In this document: positions 61,432 to 64,000 of the stretch, piece by piece | Position numbering within the stretch: the first letter of the stretch is position 1 | Layout of the letters: each line of letters begins with the position of its first letter | NCBI GenBank assembly: GCA_930367205.1 | Contig: OV884011.1 | Coordinates: 117,983,866 to 118,047,865 of the forward strand | Source of the DNA: Acanthosoma haemorrhoidale | Taxonomy: Eukaryota; Arthropoda; Insecta; Hemiptera; Acanthosomatidae | Reading direction: 5' to 3' | DNA length: 64,000 bases | Made by a program: the position numbers and the translations under genes | The notes under the pieces: model-generated | What the model saw: only the letters and a program-made list of their open reading frames with translations | The model's database searches: none | What the model was told of the DNA's origin: nothing

Positions 61432-62063
61432 TAACTGTGGAAAATTAATTTAAAAAAACTGAGTTAATAAACTACTAATATAACAATGACCATCTTCTAT
61501 TAGGAATTCTTATTACCATTTCATAATGATCATTAATGTGAATACCAATTTATATTAAAACTAAATAAGTTACCTAAATTAATTATTAGTAATTAGTAAT
61601 AAAAGTGGGATCCATGCCAAACAAAATTGACTACATCTAAATTAAGTAGATAATTCCCTGATTGCTTGTAATTAATTATTGTTCAGTCATATGAAGACTT
61701 TTGAATAAGCATGCTTAATTTTCTTAAATTCTGTGCACCAATTCAGTAAAAACCTGCATGATTTTGAAGTTACAATTTACACAGAGTGAATTGAAGTATT
61801 TCCTTGTTACCTAAACATAGTGTGTATTTGCCTTAAAGTAAATATTTTCTTCATTAATTTATGATATATATTGTTACATTAAATTTATGTTTAGGTACTA
61901 CTAGCTAATATTAGTACTGCAAAATATTGTTACATTACAATTTTATTTTAACATAAATCGTTGCTAAAAATTTTGTTATTACATCCTGGAATTGACAGGC
62001 TCTAATTTATCTTAGCTCATTGCTTGATGAATGGTGGCTTTATTTAAAATATGCATTGTTATA
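61432..62063. other. AT-rich DNA between mariner and non-LTR element
   Basis: No coding or repeat structure was recognised. The jump in G+C content near 62064 marks the 5' truncation point of the following non-LTR element. Confidence 0.5.
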
Positions 62064-64000
62064 TATTGTTGACGAGGGCAAACGCCACGTCGTTACATCA
62101 CAAAGACACCATTTACGGTCATCCACCCAGGATTGCCGACCTTCCGTCACTTTGTGAACCCCGACAGGACCTCCTCGCCCGATCTACTCCTGACTCAACA
62201 GCCACACCGAGTCATTGGATATCCGCCTTGGACTTTACCACCTCCGACCATCGGCCTGTGCTCTACGAACTAGAAGGTGACATGCCAGAGCCACCTGCTT
62301 CTAGATACAGGTACGATGAGGCCAATTGGGACCTCTACAAGCATCTCATCAAGACCGAGTTGCTCACAATTACGCCCCCGAGACACACCTGTGATATCGA
62401 TTACGCTATCTATCAGCTTCAAGATGTCATCGACCGAGCCGCCGATGCATCGATCCCGAAATTTTCTCCGAAGCCCTCTTCTCTGAGGAATCCTCCGGAT
62501 CACATTCTATACCTGATTAGACAGCGTAACAATATCAAGAACAGGTGGTTTAGAACCAAAAACAGGGACTTAAAACCGGTTTTGAATGCTCTTACAAATC
62601 AAGTTAAGTCCCTGATGGCCCAGTGGAAAAACTCGGGGTCTGGGAAGATCGCCTCACTAGTCTCCACGGTGACCACAAGCAATTGTGGAAGCTCGTGAAG
62701 ACATGCAGGTCCAAAAAGAAAGGTGAGGCTGGCCGTGAACGGGCAGTTCATCCCCACCACCGAACAGGCGGACATACTGGATCATTACGAAGCTGTGAGC
62801 CATGGCCAAGGGAGCCAATAGGAGCCCTCGACCCCCCCTCCCTCCCCACCACTACCGAAATCTACACCTCTCACCGCCAGGTCGCTGGCTTCATTCGAAG
62901 AACGAACGGGAACAAGGAACCAGGTGAAGACTGGATCCAGAACATCCTACTTAAGCAACTACCGAGGAAAGGAATCTCGTACATCACCAACGTGTTAAAC
63001 TCCTGCTTCAGGCTGCACTATTTCCCTCAGAACTGGAAGCACGCTGTGGTCGTCCCCCTGTTGAAACCAGCGAAAAGCGGGTATGAGCCTTCTCATTACC
63101 GCCCCATCAGTCTGCTGACTCAACTCTCGAAACTGTTCGAGAGAATCATCCACCTACATCTCTCCGAGCACTGCGAGACGCAAGAAGTCATCCCACCAGA
63201 GCAGACTGGTTTCAGCACAGGCTTAAGTGCGGACAACAACTTGGTGAGACTGCAACACCACGTCGCATCGAACGTCGGGAGCAACAGAGCTACCGCTATG
63301 ATCTCACTGGACTGTTCGAAAGCCTTCGACTCTGTAGAGCACTACACCCTACTCCAACGTCTGAGGGAATACGAATTCTCGGAACAGCTACTGAACCTGA
63401 TGACTTCATACCTCAAAGGCAGAACTTTTTCGGTACGGATAGGCACCACGTCTACGGCCCGAAGAAAATACACTGCCGGTGTTCCCCAAGAATCAGTGCT
63501 AGGCCCCCTGCTGTTCAACATCTACACCGCCCACATCGTAGGAGCCTCGTACCCCAACTGTGAGGTATCGGCGTATGCAGACGACATAGGTGTCTACAGC
63601 ACTAGCATCAATCCCACCAGAGCCCTGAAATTTGCTGAGAGCACCAGTCAACTCATTGCTGAGAAACTCGACGCCATCAACATCAAAGTCAACCCGGTCA
63701 AGATGCAAGGAATTATATTTAGTTATAAATCTGGAAGAAAGAAGTTACCTAAATCCTTCGCCTAAGATGGCAAAGAGTGCTCCGTGACCAACAAGCTATG
63801 CTACCTTGGGATTACCCTCGGTAGACACTTGTCGTTCACGACACATCTCAGCAAGAGTGTTAGGAAAAAGTGCTACAGCCTAGGACACCTACTTCACAGC
63901 CCGGCTTTATCAGTACGCCTCAAGCTGCTGATTTACCAGAGCATCCTAAGACCTACTTTGATGTATGGGATCCCATTATTCAAGTATCTAACTCCTAACA
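62064..64000 (+). pseudogene. Non-LTR retrotransposon ORF2: endonuclease end and reverse transcriptase, broken
   Basis: The copy begins inside the apurinic-type endonuclease. HPGLPTFRHFVNPDRTSSPD in one frame passes to TSDHRPVLYELEG in another; SDH is the terminal endonuclease motif. A linker with frame changes near 62640 (SLMAQWKN to DRLTSLHGDHKQLW), 62715 (KK to VRLAVNGQFIPTTEQADIL) and 62820 leads into the reverse transcriptase. That domain has WKHAVVVPLLKPAKSGYEP, YRPISLLTQLSKLFERII, MISLDCSKAFDSVEH (first catalytic Asp), GVPQESVLGPLLFNIY (Glu replaces the usual Gly of PQGS) and SAYADDIGVYS (active site YADD). TAA at 63763 interrupts the frame, which continues DGKECSVTNKLCYLGITL and LKLLIYQSILRPTLMYGIP to the window end. 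It is Jockey/I-like in layout; the exact clade is unresolved. It is dead but only mildly decayed, and the 3' end lies outside the window. Confidence 0.9.

Overview
The window looks like AT-rich, repeat-laden nuclear DNA from an animal, most likely an insect. The grounds are a background of roughly one-third G+C, no operons or dense coding, and mobile elements typical of arthropods: mariner transposases with DD34D spacing, Jockey-like non-LTR retrotransposons, an LTR-retrotransposon remnant, a hAT-type MITE and tRNA-derived SINEs. No intact conserved cellular gene could be recognised, so most of the window reads as intergenic or long-intron DNA. Identifications rest on motifs read by eye; no database search was possible.

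Region by region. 1-17 kb is mostly unannotated AT-rich DNA with copies of a short A-tailed retroposon, here called family A. Its minus-strand copies are at 1, 9.04, 15.17 and 15.44 kb, and its plus-strand copies at 27.08, 32.2 and 42.95 kb. Several are bounded by exact target-site duplications, and all complete 3' ends carry GAGAGCT or GAGCT before a G run and an A tail. 17-31 kb holds a perfect 22-bp palindrome at 17.4 kb, tRNA-like SINE pieces at 20.3, 23.2 and 25.6 kb, and a second A-tailed family (10.8 and 27.2 kb). At 31.27-31.78 kb is a 5'-truncated 3' end of a Jockey-like element with a 15-bp target duplication. The same family supplies a large decayed copy at 48.0-49.8 kb, with its own tail inserted backwards inside it, and a tail-only copy at 9.27 kb.

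32.9-33.2 kb is a G+C-richer island dense in GATA-factor sites. 34.5-37.3 kb contains two sets of unclassified direct repeats. 38.1-40.2 kb is a graveyard of an old mariner, a non-LTR 3' end and an LTR-type pol-like stretch. 54.4-54.8 kb is another G+C-rich island with a TATA box, an Inr and a splice donor arranged as a leftward promoter and non-coding first exon.

The right end (55.5-64 kb) is densest: a SINE; a candidate small gene start (TATA box, pyrimidine initiator, 45-codon exon, GC-type donor) at 56.76-56.99 kb; an LTR retrotransposon remnant with a gag-like coiled coil (57.03-58.52 kb); a 236-bp hAT MITE with an 8-bp duplication (58.83-59.06 kb); a nearly complete 1.27-kb mariner with one stop and one frameshift (60.16-61.43 kb); and a 5'-truncated non-LTR retrotransposon with endonuclease end and reverse transcriptase, broken by frameshifts and a stop, running off the window end (62.06-64.0 kb).

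The elements are independent parasites, not a pathway. The parts that might serve the host are the two candidate promoters, the small exon and a few regulatory-looking islands.
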